From Emticicia sp965283955 (GTDB lineage: Bacteria > Bacteroidota > Bacteroidia > Cytophagales > Spirosomataceae): DNA of 64,000 nucleotides. The number at the start of each line of letters is the position of its first letter. Within the stretch, counting starts at the first letter, position 1. Made by a program: the position numbers and the translations under genes. The notes under the pieces are model-generated. The model saw nothing but the letters and a program-made list of their open reading frames with translations. It ran no database searches and had not been told where the DNA came from. The stretch covers positions 868,001 to 932,000 of the forward strand of contig CBDIQW010000001.1 of NCBI GenBank assembly GCA_965283955.1, in the 5' to 3' direction. Positions 53,445 through 63,401 of the stretch are shown here, in pieces.

Positions 53445-54209
53445 TTATACTACCTCAAGTGCATCAACTTCGTTCTTAATCCAGTCGTAGCCTTTTTCTT
53501 CCAATTCGAGAGCTAATTCTTTTGTTCCCGATTTCACGATACGCCCTTTGTAAAGTACGTGTACGAAGTCTGGTACGATATAATCGAGTAAACGTTGGTA
53601 GTGAGTTACGACCACAAACGAACGTTGTCCATCACGTAATTGGTTTACGCCTTCAGCAACAATACGAAGAGCATCAATATCAAGACCTGAATCGGTTTCA
53701 TCCAAAAGTCCGAGAGTTGGCTCAAGCATAGCCATTTGAAAAATTTCGTTGCGTTTTTTCTCTCCACCCGAAAAGCCTTCATTGAGTGAACGTTTCAAAA
53801 GAGCATCGTCAATTTTCACCAACTTTGCTTTTTCTTTCATACGCTTCAAAAACTGAGCTGCATCCAATGGTTCTTGACCATTGTACTTACGAATTTCGTT
53901 GAGAGCAGTTTTCAAGAAATTGATGGTTGTAACACCTGGAATCTCAACAGGGTATTGGAATGCCAAGAAAATACCTTCAGCAGCACGTTTTTCGGGAGCT
54001 AAATCAAGTAAGTCTTTTCCGTTAAATGTAACCGAACCGTCGGTCACCTCGTAGTCTTCACGACCTGCCAAAACCGAAGCCAAAGTACTTTTACCTGAGC
54101 CGTTTGGCCCCATGATAGCATGGACTTCACCTGGTCTGATTTCTAAATTGATTCCACGTAATATTTCTTTTTCCTCAATTCTGGCGTGTAAATTACTGAT
54201 AGTGAGCAT
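53445..54209 (-). CDS. sufC: Fe-S cluster assembly ATPase SufC
   Basis: A 254-residue ABC-type ATPase that drives the SufBCD scaffold. Walker A is GPNGSGKSTL, the signature is GFSGGEKKRNEIFQM and Walker B is GLLDETDSGLD; the switch histidine is in VVTHYQRLL. The ATG at 54209 (MLTISNLHARI) is the family start; an in-frame ATG 78 bases upstream adds only a non-conserved tail. sufB is usually adjacent upstream but is not here: the upstream gene is a cyclase. Confidence 0.95.
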   Translation of the reverse strand: MLTISNLHARIEEKEILRGINLEIRPGEVHAIMGPNGSGKSTLASVLAGREDYEVTDGSVTFNGKDLLDLAPEKRAAEGIFLAFQYPVEIPGVTTINFLKTALNEIRKYNGQEPLDAAQFLKRMKEKAKLVKIDDALLKRSLNEGFSGGEKKRNEIFQMAMLEPTLGLLDETDSGLDIDALRIVAEGVNQLRDGQRSFVVVTHYQRLLDYIVPDFVHVLYKGRIVKSGTKELALELEEKGYDWIKNEVDALEVV

Positions 54210-54392
54210 TTTATTTTTATTGCTTATGATAAACTTAATAGGTATGTGCGAAATAAAATAACAAAATAGATAGGTTTTAGTTCGCAAACAATTCGCAAAG
54301 ATACAATCAAAATAGCCAAGATGCTATTCTTAATTATAATAACTCTAAATAAAGCATTGTTGTTCCTTTTTTCTTGGATTTTTTATATGTTT

Positions 54393-55439
54393 TCAAGAAA
54401 CTACTTCGTAAACCTTTACAGGTAAAGCTTTATTTTTGAGATTGATTTCACCTACTTCTTGGCACGTAAAAGATTCTTTTACAATCATGTAGGCTTTTTC
54501 GCTCAATAATATTTGACTTGGCTGGGCAGCAGACTGCAAACGTTGAGCAGTATTTACAACATCACCAATAACGGTATAGTCCAATCGTCGGAGCGATGCC
54601 GAGCCAATATTTCCCGAAATGACCTCGCCAGTATTGATTCCAATTGAAACCTTTGGCGTATATTTTATATGGCTTGGCAAACTTTCTTCGATAGAATCTA
54701 TTCTTGTTCTTACAGCCAATGCTGCTTCAATGGCACGGTCGAGGTGATATTCCCCCTTGAAAACTGCCATTACTGCATCACCCATAAATTTATCAATGTG
54801 TCCGCCTTGCTCCATGATTTCTTTGACCATTGCATCAAAATATTTATTGATGAGATTAACGACAACATCGGGCGTTTCTTTCTCCGAAATGGCCGTAAAA
54901 CCGCAAATATCAACAAATAACACGCTGGCTTCGATGGTTTCGTTGGCGGTCAATGAAGACTCAAATTCGTGGCTTCCCATAAATTTCAGTACGTTTTCAT
55001 CGACATACATTTTCAAAATATTATTTTCTTTGATTGCTTGAAGCGTTTCTCTGATTTGAATAACGTGCTTGAGAGTCTTCTCGACTGTTAGTTCCAAATC
55101 TTCAAAATTGATGGGTTTACACAAAAAATCAAATGCTCCTCGATTCATGGCCACTCTGATATTATCCATATCGCCATAAGCAGAAACGATTACTGATTTT
55201 AGTAAGGGATTCTGCTCGGCCAACTTCGTAAGCAATGTCAAACCGTCCATTTCGGGCATGTTAATATCGCTCAATATCATGTCAATATCTGGATTTTCCT
55301 GCAAAAGACGCAAGGCTTCTGCACCGTTGGCAGCAAAGGAGAATTCATATACTTTTTCTCTAATTTGTCGGCGGAATTTTTGTTTGATGAGGATTTCTAA
55401 ATCGGCCTCATCATCAACAACCATTATTTTGGCGTTCAT
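54393..55439 (-). CDS. Response regulator fused to class III adenylate cyclase
   Basis: A 348-residue fusion. The receiver domain (1-125) has phosphoacceptor D58 (ILSDINMPEMDG) and the switch lysine K108. The cyclase domain (about 168-340) carries metal aspartates D177 (FVDICGF) and D221 (MGDAV), the base-recognising pair K217 and T289 (DYTVIGDVVN), and transition-state residues N296 and R300. Lys/Thr at the base pocket points to ATP rather than GTP, so cAMP is the likely product. The receiver presumably turns cyclase activity on or off by phosphorylation. Its ATG overlaps the stop of the preceding response regulator by four bases, so both are made together. Confidence 0.92.
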   Translation of the reverse strand: MNAKIMVVDDEADLEILIKQKFRRQIREKVYEFSFAANGAEALRLLQENPDIDMILSDINMPEMDGLTLLTKLAEQNPLLKSVIVSAYGDMDNIRVAMNRGAFDFLCKPINFEDLELTVEKTLKHVIQIRETLQAIKENNILKMYVDENVLKFMGSHEFESSLTANETIEASVLFVDICGFTAISEKETPDVVVNLINKYFDAMVKEIMEQGGHIDKFMGDAVMAVFKGEYHLDRAIEAALAVRTRIDSIEESLPSHIKYTPKVSIGINTGEVISGNIGSASLRRLDYTVIGDVVNTAQRLQSAAQPSQILLSEKAYMIVKESFTCQEVGEINLKNKALPVKVYEVVS

Positions 55440-55810
55440 AGTGAGCTTTGGAGTTTTTGTTTGAGTTCGATGAAGTCGAGTGGTTTTGTCAGGAAATCGT
55501 TCGCTCCCAAAGCCAATGCTTGGTCATGGCTTTGAGCATCGCCGTAGGCGGTTATCATCATAATTGTTGGCGGTGAAGTAGGCGATTTTGAACGAATTTG
55601 GCGTAGAAGTTCAATACCACTCATGCCTGGCATATTAATGTCGGAAAGTATCAGCACTGCTTCTAAGTCTTGGTCTTTTAAAAATTCCAAAGCTTCCTCG
55701 CCCGAGCCACTGAATGCAAAATCAAATTCGCCCGCACGGATTTCTCGGCGAAAACGTTGCTGAAACAGCGTTCTAACATCTTCTTCATCATCAACGACTA
55801 ATATTTTCAT
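55436..55810 (-). CDS. Single-domain response regulator
   Basis: A 124-residue CheY-like receiver with no output domain. The acidic pocket is DDEED near the N-terminus, D57 is the phosphoacceptor (LILSDINMPGMSG), and the C-terminal NDFLTKPLDF carries the lysine. It is closely related to the receiver of the following cyclase gene, with which it overlaps (ATGA). It may compete for phosphate or relay it from the nearby histidine kinases. Confidence 0.9.
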   Translation of the reverse strand: MKILVVDDEEDVRTLFQQRFRREIRAGEFDFAFSGSGEEALEFLKDQDLEAVLILSDINMPGMSGIELLRQIRSKSPTSPPTIMMITAYGDAQSHDQALALGANDFLTKPLDFIELKQKLQSSL

Positions 55811-55847
55811 GGGAAATTCTAAAGTAATTATTGTTGGAGACTTTGCT

Positions 55848-55855
55848 CAAAGATA
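55848..55855 (-). promoter_or_regulatory. -7 promoter element of the response regulator-cyclase pair
   Basis: TATCTTTG on the minus strand, exact TAnnTTTG, 38 bases upstream of the ATG at 55810. It suggests that the regulator-cyclase pair has its own promoter after the HNH gene. Confidence 0.45.
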
Positions 55856-55896
55856 GGAAAAAGTAACAATAGCATTGATTTTTATTACTCTTTCAA

Positions 55897-56325
55897 TCAA
55901 AAATCTGGAGGATGCGTACCAAACGGAATTATACAGTTTCGATATTCTACTAATTTTTCACGGTTAAGTCTAAGTTCTGTTACAGTACCACGTCCGATAT
56001 TAGTTATGCCAATAACTTTTGTAGCATCTTGGTTCCACGAAAAATGCTCATTCCAAACGTCTTTACGAGGATTAAACAGAGGAATCCACCGCTCTGATAG
56101 TCTATCAAAAAACTTCAATTTATTAGATTTCAAACGGTTGCAGAGAAAACAAGCATACGCAAGATTTTCAAAGTCAGATGTTCCATCTAAACTTTCGGGT
56201 AATACGTGGTCAATCGTAAAGGCAGTTGGAGAGTATTTATCTTGACTTTTACAGTATTCGCAACATTTCTTTGCCCGCAGCCTCACGGCTTCTCTCAGCT
56301 CAATTGAGACAAAAATTTTAGCCAT
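55897..56325 (-). CDS. HNH endonuclease
   Basis: A 142-residue HNH nuclease. Zinc-type cysteines are in CCEYCKSQ (C22, C25) and YACFLCNRLKS (CFLC). The catalytic segment is FTIDHVLPESLDGTSDFENL with the first histidine, followed by the conserved asparagine. A C-terminal tail (NREKLVEYRNCIIPF) completes it. It overlaps the upstream small gene by eight bases, so the two are a unit. The pair sits between the two-component kinases and the regulator-cyclase pair. It could be a homing or defence-type nuclease or a toxin-like pair; no function can be assigned. Confidence 0.85.
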   Translation of the reverse strand: MAKIFVSIELREAVRLRAKKCCEYCKSQDKYSPTAFTIDHVLPESLDGTSDFENLAYACFLCNRLKSNKLKFFDRLSERWIPLFNPRKDVWNEHFSWNQDATKVIGITNIGRGTVTELRLNREKLVEYRNCIIPFGTHPPDF

Positions 56326-56707
56326 GAGATGCTGTATTAAGGCCTAATTGCTCTAATAATTCGTCAATTGATATCTGACGAATCAGGGCTAATTGTGAAA
56401 TATTTTTAAGCCTTTCGGTGCAAAATGCTTCATAAGTTTCGGCCAATTTGAGTGCTTCTTTTTCTTCTGCTGGACTTAGTAAACTAAATTCTAATTTCCA
56501 ATCAAGGTATTTTAATCGCTCCAGTTTTTTGGGGTCAAATTCTTCGTTAATTTTATCTAAAAGCATAGATTGTTGCTCATTTAGCAACGCAGCACTACTT
56601 CTTTTAGCTTTCAAAATCAATAACTCGCTATAAAGTTTATCAAAGTTTTTACTTTCTAAATTCTCTGCACTATGTAATATTTCGGCAACTGACATTTGTA
56701 AGCCCAT
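56318..56707 (-). CDS. Helical partner of the HNH protein, unknown function
   Basis: A 129-residue, mostly alpha-helical soluble protein (LHSAENLESKNFDKLYSELL, then LKAKRSSAALLNEQQSML). It has many Leu, Glu and Lys residues, no cysteine pair and no recognised domain. A second ATG at 56695 is an equally good start. The eight-base overlap with the HNH gene suggests that it regulates or delivers the nuclease, for example as an inhibitor. Confidence 0.7.
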   Translation of the reverse strand: MGLQMSVAEILHSAENLESKNFDKLYSELLILKAKRSSAALLNEQQSMLLDKINEEFDPKKLERLKYLDWKLEFSLLSPAEEKEALKLAETYEAFCTERLKNISQLALIRQISIDELLEQLGLNTASHG

Positions 56708-56782
56708 TTTTTATCCAATTTGATACACGAAAATAAAATTTACAGCCGATAAAAACAAATATTGTGAGTCTTGACAACGATT

Positions 56783-58792
56783 TTACAATAACGGTAATTT
56801 AATGACAAATGTAGTTCCTTCGCCTTCAGTGCTTTCGACTTCGAGCATACCGCCATGACCTTTTGTAATAATATCATAACTCAGAGAAAGCCCCAAACCT
56901 GTACCTTCGCCTGTGGGTTTGGTTGTGAAGAATGGTTGAAAGATTTTAGCTTTTGTTGCTTCTGACATTCCTATGCCGTTGTCAGTTACTTTTATAATTA
57001 CTTGGTTTTCAGATTGTTGGGTAGATACAGTAACTTTTGGCATTTTGACGTCGGATATGTTTACGGCATAAAACACATTATTGAATAAATTTAGCAAAAC
57101 ACGACCAATTTCCTGTGGAATTAGTGCTATTTTAGGTAGATTTTCATCAAAATCAGTTCTGAAATCTGCATTAAATCGAGACGTCGAACCGCTTTTGTCC
57201 TTTGCTCTTAGTCCATGATAACTCAATCGAAGATATTCATCTGCCAAAGCATTTATATCGGTCAATTCTTTTTCGCCAGAACTTATGCGTGAGTGTTGCA
57301 ACATTCCTTTTACAATACTACTTGCCCTTTTGCCGTGTTGATTGATTTTTTGTTGATTTTGGGTCAAATCTCCAATGATTTCATCAATATATTCTTTGTC
57401 TTTTTCTGGAATACTTACTTTTTCTATTTCTTCCTTCAATTCTTGGGCGAGGTCGATGCTTAATTCGGAGAAATTATTGACAAAATTTAACGGATTCTGA
57501 ATTTCGTGGGCAATTCCTGCCGTAAGCTCGCCCAACGATGCCAATTTTTCTGACTGTATTAATTGTGCTTGGGTGGCTTTCAAATCTTGCAAAGCTTTTT
57601 CTGCTTTGGTTCGTTGCGTATCAATTTCTTCTTTCTGATTGTGCAATATTTGATTAGCCTTGTGCTTGATTTTATTATTTCGATAGAGGAAGAAAAGCAC
57701 CAATAACACAACAAATAATAAAGTTGACAGACCATAAATTTTGATTTTATCTTCGAGGTCTGCCTGATGAACTTCGATTCGGCGTTGGGTCATTAACTCA
57801 CGCTCTTTTTCATCATACGCAAGGCGTTCTATTTGTCGAACTTGCTCTTGATTGAATAAAGTATCTTTTTCTACTGTTGCGATTTTATTATAATACAACG
57901 CTTCTTTCAGGTTGTTTTTCTTTTCATACAACTGAGAAAGTAATTGTGCTGACAAAACTGTAACTGGCAAAAATTGATTTTCATTGGAGCGAGTAAGTGC
58001 TTTTTTTGCGTAAAAAATTGCAGAATCCAGCTTATTTGAATCCTTGAAAATACTTGCTAAACCATAGTAAACTCGACCTTCATGAAATTTTGATTGAAAA
58101 GATAGACTTCTACGAAAATACACCAAAGCAGAGTCTCGCTGACTAAGAGCAGCAAAGGTACTTCCGATATAATAAGTGGTTGTAGATAATTGGTGTGCAG
58201 CTTTCTTTTTTAGTAAATTTTGATACGCATTTTAAAAAAAAACAAGTGCTTCTTGGTACTTTCCCATGTCTTTATAAACATATCCCGAAGTTTGATTGAG
58301 CGAATATTCAAAGTCAGAAATCTGCAATGAATCTTTAATTCGGCTCGCTTTTGATAGATACTCCAAAGCACTTTTAAACTGCTTACGATTGGTATAAAGT
58401 AGAGCCAATTTCAGATTAATGTTGCCCAATTCTTTTGGCATTTTGCTCTTTTCACAGATATATCGAGCCTCTAAAAGTTTATTGAGTGCCTCGGTATAAT
58501 CAGAAGTATTGAGCATGATTTGGCCTGATGACAACGCACTTAAAATTTTACCTTTATCATATTTGATTTTACTTGCCAAAGCCCAAGCTTCTCGCCCATA
58601 ACGCAATGCCTGAGTCGGATTACTGGAAGCAAACAAAGTAGTAAGTTTATCTAAAATTAATACTTTTGTGGTATCATGTTTAGCTTTTGAAAGTTCATTT
58701 TTTAGGCTATCAATCGAAGCAACATTAAATGATTGTGCCAAAAGCACATTTGCAGTAAAAGTGAATAAAAACACACAAATGTACTTTTTCAT
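56783..58792 (-). CDS. TPR sensor histidine kinase, in-frame stop at 58232
   Basis: 669 codons in one frame. A signal peptide (MKKYICVFLFTFTANVLLAQ), tetratricopeptide repeats (to about residue 340), one membrane helix (LSTLLFVVLLVLFFLYR), a coiled coil, the H-box (AGIAHEIQNPLNFVNNFSEL), and a HATPase domain (NGIGMSEATKAKIFQPFFTT, GLGLSLSYDIITKGHGG). A TAA codon (58232-58234) in YQEALVFF*NAYQNLL interrupts it; GAA instead of TAA would give a normal repeat. It adjoins a run of nine T, so it is probably a base-call error. The reading frame downstream is otherwise open from about 58231, and translation from a TTG at 58126 would give a truncated kinase. Probably phosphorylates the regulator or cyclase. 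Confidence 0.85.
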
Positions 58793-58799
58793 AAAGCTT

Positions 58800-60191
58800 T
58801 TATTTTAACGGTAATGTTATGATAAATGTCGTTCCTTCGCCTTCGGTGCTTTCAACTTCGAGTGTTCCTGCGTGTCCTTTTGTGATAATATCATAGCTGA
58901 GAGAAAGCCCCAATCCTGTTCCTTGACCAGTTGGTTTGGTGGTGAAAAATGGCTGAAAAATCTTTGTTTTTATGTTTCCGGGCATTCCAGTTCCGTTGTC
59001 TATAATTTTGATTATTATCTGATTATCAGATTGTTGTGTAGATATTGATACTGTTGGTTTGTATTGCGTTGGTAGAGACGGGGCATGCCCTGTCTCTACG
59101 GTTTCAGCAACGGTATTTCGTTTTGAAACAGCATAAAAGGCATTATTGAATAAATTCAATAAAACTCTTCCAAAATCTTGCGGAATAACTTCTATTTTAG
59201 GCAAATTCGGGTCTAAATCTGTCTTAAAGTCAGCATTGAAAGTTTTATCTTTGGCACGTAATCCGTGATAACTCAGACGCAGGTATTCATCGGCCAATGC
59301 GTTGATGTCGGTCAATTCTTTTTGTCCGTTGCTGGCTCTTGAATGTTGCAACATTCCTCGCACGATACTCGCTGCACGCTGCCCATGATGCGTGATTTTT
59401 TGTTGATTTTGACTTATATCACTCAAAATTTCTGCGATATAAGTTTTGTCGAAATCTTCTTTATCGAGTTCCTCTTGTAATTCTTGACAAAGTTCAACCG
59501 AAACTTCCGAAAAATTGTTGACAAAATTGAGTGGATTCTGAATTTCATGGGCAATACCTGCGGTAAGTTCGCCCAAAGAAGCCATTTTTTCGGCTTGAAT
59601 TAATTGATTTTGGGTAGTTTTTAGTTCTTCAAGAGCTTCTTCCAGCGATTCTTTCTGTTTTCTTAATTCGGCAGTTCGTTCGGCTACTTGGTATTCGAGT
59701 TCTTGTTTTTTTGCTTCAATAATTTTTCTCTCAGCTTCTTCTTTTTCACGTTGTATTTTATCTCGTTTGGCTTGGCGTTGGGCATAAATAGTGAAGCCTA
59801 CTACCCAAAATAGAGCTATTCCGCAGATATTATTAAAAAATTCTTTTTGGCTTTTAAAAAAATTAGGTGTTAGTAATTGGAATGTGTCAGACACAAAATT
59901 GACTACCACAAAAGGTAAAAAAGCAATAGCCAACATACGAGCAGGTGGAAAGCCCAGAGAACGGTAAATGGCGTAAAGTGCAAAAAAACCAGTGATTGTA
60001 AAATAAGATGTTTTATAACCAGCAAAACTAATGAGCATTGAAATGAGCATCATCCACAACCACGAAAACTTCAAGAAATTATGTAGCTTCGGGTCACGTG
60101 TTTTGGTTTCTAAAATCTTGGTTACAATGCCCATTGCCACAGAAATTGTCGTAACACTTACTGCTACATCGCCAAAATCAATTCTATTCAT
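58800..60191 (-). CDS. Membrane sensor histidine kinase
   Basis: A 463-residue kinase with about five or six membrane helices in the first 140 residues (FSWLWMMLISMLISFAG, MLAIAFLPFVVVNFV, ICGIALFWVVGFTIYA), a coiled coil (about 140-205), the H-box (LTAGIAHEIQNPLNFVNN, phosphorylated His about 214) and a HATPase domain (GTGMPGNIKTKIFQPFF, then GTGLGLSLSYDIITKGHAG). It has no receiver domain. The C-terminal half is very similar to that of the next kinase. Their genes are eight bases apart, so they probably arose by duplication and answer to different signals. Confidence 0.9.
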   Translation of the reverse strand: MNRIDFGDVAVSVTTISVAMGIVTKILETKTRDPKLHNFLKFSWLWMMLISMLISFAGYKTSYFTITGFFALYAIYRSLGFPPARMLAIAFLPFVVVNFVSDTFQLLTPNFFKSQKEFFNNICGIALFWVVGFTIYAQRQAKRDKIQREKEEAERKIIEAKKQELEYQVAERTAELRKQKESLEEALEELKTTQNQLIQAEKMASLGELTAGIAHEIQNPLNFVNNFSEVSVELCQELQEELDKEDFDKTYIAEILSDISQNQQKITHHGQRAASIVRGMLQHSRASNGQKELTDINALADEYLRLSYHGLRAKDKTFNADFKTDLDPNLPKIEVIPQDFGRVLLNLFNNAFYAVSKRNTVAETVETGHAPSLPTQYKPTVSISTQQSDNQIIIKIIDNGTGMPGNIKTKIFQPFFTTKPTGQGTGLGLSLSYDIITKGHAGTLEVESTEGEGTTFIITLPLK

Positions 60192-60213
60192 CGAATTTAC
60201 GAATTTTTAAAGG

Positions 60214-63200
60214 TTAGCTCAATGTTCTGATTTTATCATTTTGATTTCTGATTCTCTGACAAAGAATTCGTAGCACGCTTCTCAAAAGTTCGTTGCGTTC
60301 TTCCATTAAATCGAAGAAATCTTCTTGGTCGATTCTGAAAAGTAACACATCACTTTCTACAATTGCTGATGCAGAGCGTGGTTCGGCATCAAGTAAAGCC
60401 AATTCACCAAAAACATCACCTTTTGTGAAAGTTGCGAGCAAAGTTTCGTGGTCATAAATACCGATTTCGCCCGCATAAATGATATACATACAATTCCCGA
60501 TTTCGCCTTTTTTGAAAATCGTTTTTCCTTCGTGGAAACTGATTTCTTTCATGATTGGCACAATCGAAGTTAGTACATTTTCGGGAGTTTCGGCAAAAAG
60601 TTGGGTATTTTTCAATACAATCACTCGTTCGAGTTCGGAAACAATGGCTTTTTCGGGTGAATGACTCATATCAATCTGTTTAATATATTTTTCAAATTCT
60701 GGTTGTTGTCTGAAAACTTCGTTTGATAGTAAAGTTTTAAGTGCAGCTTCTTTTATCAATGTTTTTGGGTGATTGAGATAAACCTCAAAAAGGCTAATTT
60801 CGCCCACTGAAAATTTATTTTGTGCAGGTTTCCAAGCCTGCAAAGCCTGTGCGATTGTCCAAGTTCCGAAAGCTCGTTCGCCTTTATCCAAAACTAACGG
60901 AACAATTGGTCTTGCTTCGATATTTTTACCAAGATATGTTCCAAAAACCGCTTTTTTGTCTTCATTACTCGAACCATCAAGTAAAGCATGAAGACATTTA
61001 TAGATGTCTCTCGGAATAATATTATCCAAAATTTCGAGGGCATTGGCTCGTTTTTCCTTCGATGAATGTTCAACACCTTGCATGGCATCTTGCACGATGT
61101 CACGGTCGTAGAGCAGCATTAAAACATAGAAAATTCGGTCAGAAGTCTGGTCGATTTCGTGTTGCAGCGTTTCATCAGGCAAAGCCCTGAAACCACTCAA
61201 TAATTGATAAGTATGCGTAAGCTCTTCTTTTAGAATTTGCTCCAAATATAACTGTTGAGAATCATCTTTTGGGTAGCTTCCCAAAGCTTTTAGTGCGGCG
61301 GTACTAATTTCCCAGTTTTTGTTTTCGACTAAATCAAATAATAGCTTTTTGCTCTCATTCGATTGAAATTTCTCACAAAATGAAACTACTTTTTGAAGCA
61401 CAAAAACATCATTACGGCCTTTCAATTGCTTAATTTCTGCCAAACTTGGCTCGCCAATTGCAATTAATTGTCGGAGAGACTTTTTTGCGAATAAATGATT
61501 TGATAATAATCCAGTGAGTGCTTTTATCAGATTCGGCGTAGCCAGTTTTCCTGCCGTTTCGATAGCCTTTTCTCTGATACTTTCATTTTTTAATGAAGTT
61601 TCTACAAACGATTCATAAGGCAATAAATGCAAAGATTTTATAATGCCCAGAGCCGCTGTTTTCTCTTCTAAACTACTTTCGGCTTCACAAAGAGCCTTTA
61701 GTCGTGCTTCTCCGAATGAGTTTTTGGCGGCGAGACTTCCAATCAATGCACCTTCAGTAAGAGCAATGTCGCTTGAGTTCAGTAATTCTTGTAATTTTTG
61801 AGTATCAAATTTTTGCGATTTTGCCAAAATCTGAACGCCCAATTTTCGGCATTCAATATTGGATTCTTGAAAAATATTCTGACTCAAAGTCTCTAAAACT
61901 TTTTCATTACTTATATTTCGTTCAAGTTCTTGCAAAGCCCTTAATCGCACTTTATCTGATGAATATTGAAGCAATTTTGGCAATATTTCCCCGAGTTTTT
62001 CAGCATCATATCTCAAAATCCAATCAATGGCAATCAATACTTCTTCAGGCTTTTCGCTTTCGATATTTTTCAAAATCACCTGAAAGGCATCTCCTTGCAT
62101 CACCAATTCATCATTATCCAAAAAACGCTTACTGAGAGCCGTTTTCAACTCCATAATATAATGACGAAACGCCCGACTCAGGTAATAGAAGGCAATAAAC
62201 GCCGAAAGCACCGTAAAACCGAAGTGAATCCAAGTGAAAGAAAAATCGAAATAATACTCGGCATAAAGTAAAAGTCCTGCAATTCCCATTCCCAAAGGCT
62301 CATAAAAGCCTTTGGCGAGCGTGTGCCCTTTGAGACGTTGGTGCGTAGAAAGTGGCTGAAACATTACCAAAAAAACAGGGTCAAACATCAGTGCGACGCA
62401 TGACTTCAAAGAGCAAATATGCAGCACTGAAATCAATCAAAAGTGACGTTTCATCATTTCTAAAAGAAGATAGAACCACTAAAGTTGCCGAAATAATCAC
62501 CGTTCCGATTGGTAAGAAAAGCAGGGCATTTCGCAAACCAAATCTATCAATTACTTTGCTCGAAAGCGAGAGTTTTACAATCGTAGAAATAGAATACGTG
62601 ATAGCCAACATATAACCCACAAAAGCAATGATATCGTGTTGGCTATGAAATTTGTACTTGACGTTTACGAAAAAATTATACTCAATCCAAGTAGCAGAAA
62701 GCGACACCGCCACCAAACCAATACACATTTCAAAAATCAGGCGATTCCCTCCAAAAAGTTGTTGAATAAATTTAGAATCATCTTTCCTAATCTTACGCTC
62801 AGGTTGAGCTTCTGGCATTTCGGTAAGCTGTAAAGTGCGTTTTTGGGTAAAAAATGCCAGCAAAAACATCACAAATGCTACCGAAATCAGAATTGCCAAA
62901 ACCGAAGTTGAGTGAATAAGCACAGTCAGTATTGCACCAATGGCTTTAGCAGGAACATCGCCCGAGCCAATAACACTAAAAATACGCTTGCTCTGACGGA
63001 CATCAAAAACGACCGCCGAAACACCCCAAAATTCCAAATTTACTAACAAATAAATGATACGAAAACCCACCATGATGCCAACAGCCGTAAAAATTGAGTG
63101 ACTCAAATAAACAATGAGTCCCATCAATAACGAACATCATCAAAACCGCCAAAAGCACTCGACTACTAAGTTTTTGCAGCAGGTAATGGTGTTCGTAATA

Positions 63201-63401
63201 TTCATAAATTTTGCCCACGCCCATCATGGCGAGTGTTGAGAGGATGTAGGCAATCGGCAAAGAAAATTCGGGGTGGTTTTCGAGCAAAATGATATTGGCC
63301 GAAACGTACACCAAGACTGTTCCGATGCTAATAAAAAAATTATGAAGAAAAAATAAGATTAAAGTCGATTGTTCTTTACTTCGGGTAAACAAATTGGCCA
63401 T
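60214..63401 (-). CDS. NTT-like nucleotide transporter fused to HEAT repeats and cNMP-binding domain
   Basis: About 1,061 residues when two one-base insertions (near 63122 and 62397) are removed. The N-terminal 430 residues contain about 12 membrane helices in the layout of the ATP/ADP translocase (NTT/TLC) family (LEFWGVSAVVFDVRQSKRIF). HEAT-like helical repeats follow (about 480-880: QNIFQESNIECRKLGVQILA and many similar units). A cyclic-nucleotide-binding domain ends the protein (GEIGIYDHETLLATF), with the phosphate-binding cassette FGELALLDAEPRSASA. The glutamate and arginine of that cassette match cAMP-binding proteins. It sits upstream of two histidine kinases and near a predicted adenylate cyclase, so it may respond to cAMP. 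Transport function and substrate are inferred. Confidence 0.85.
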
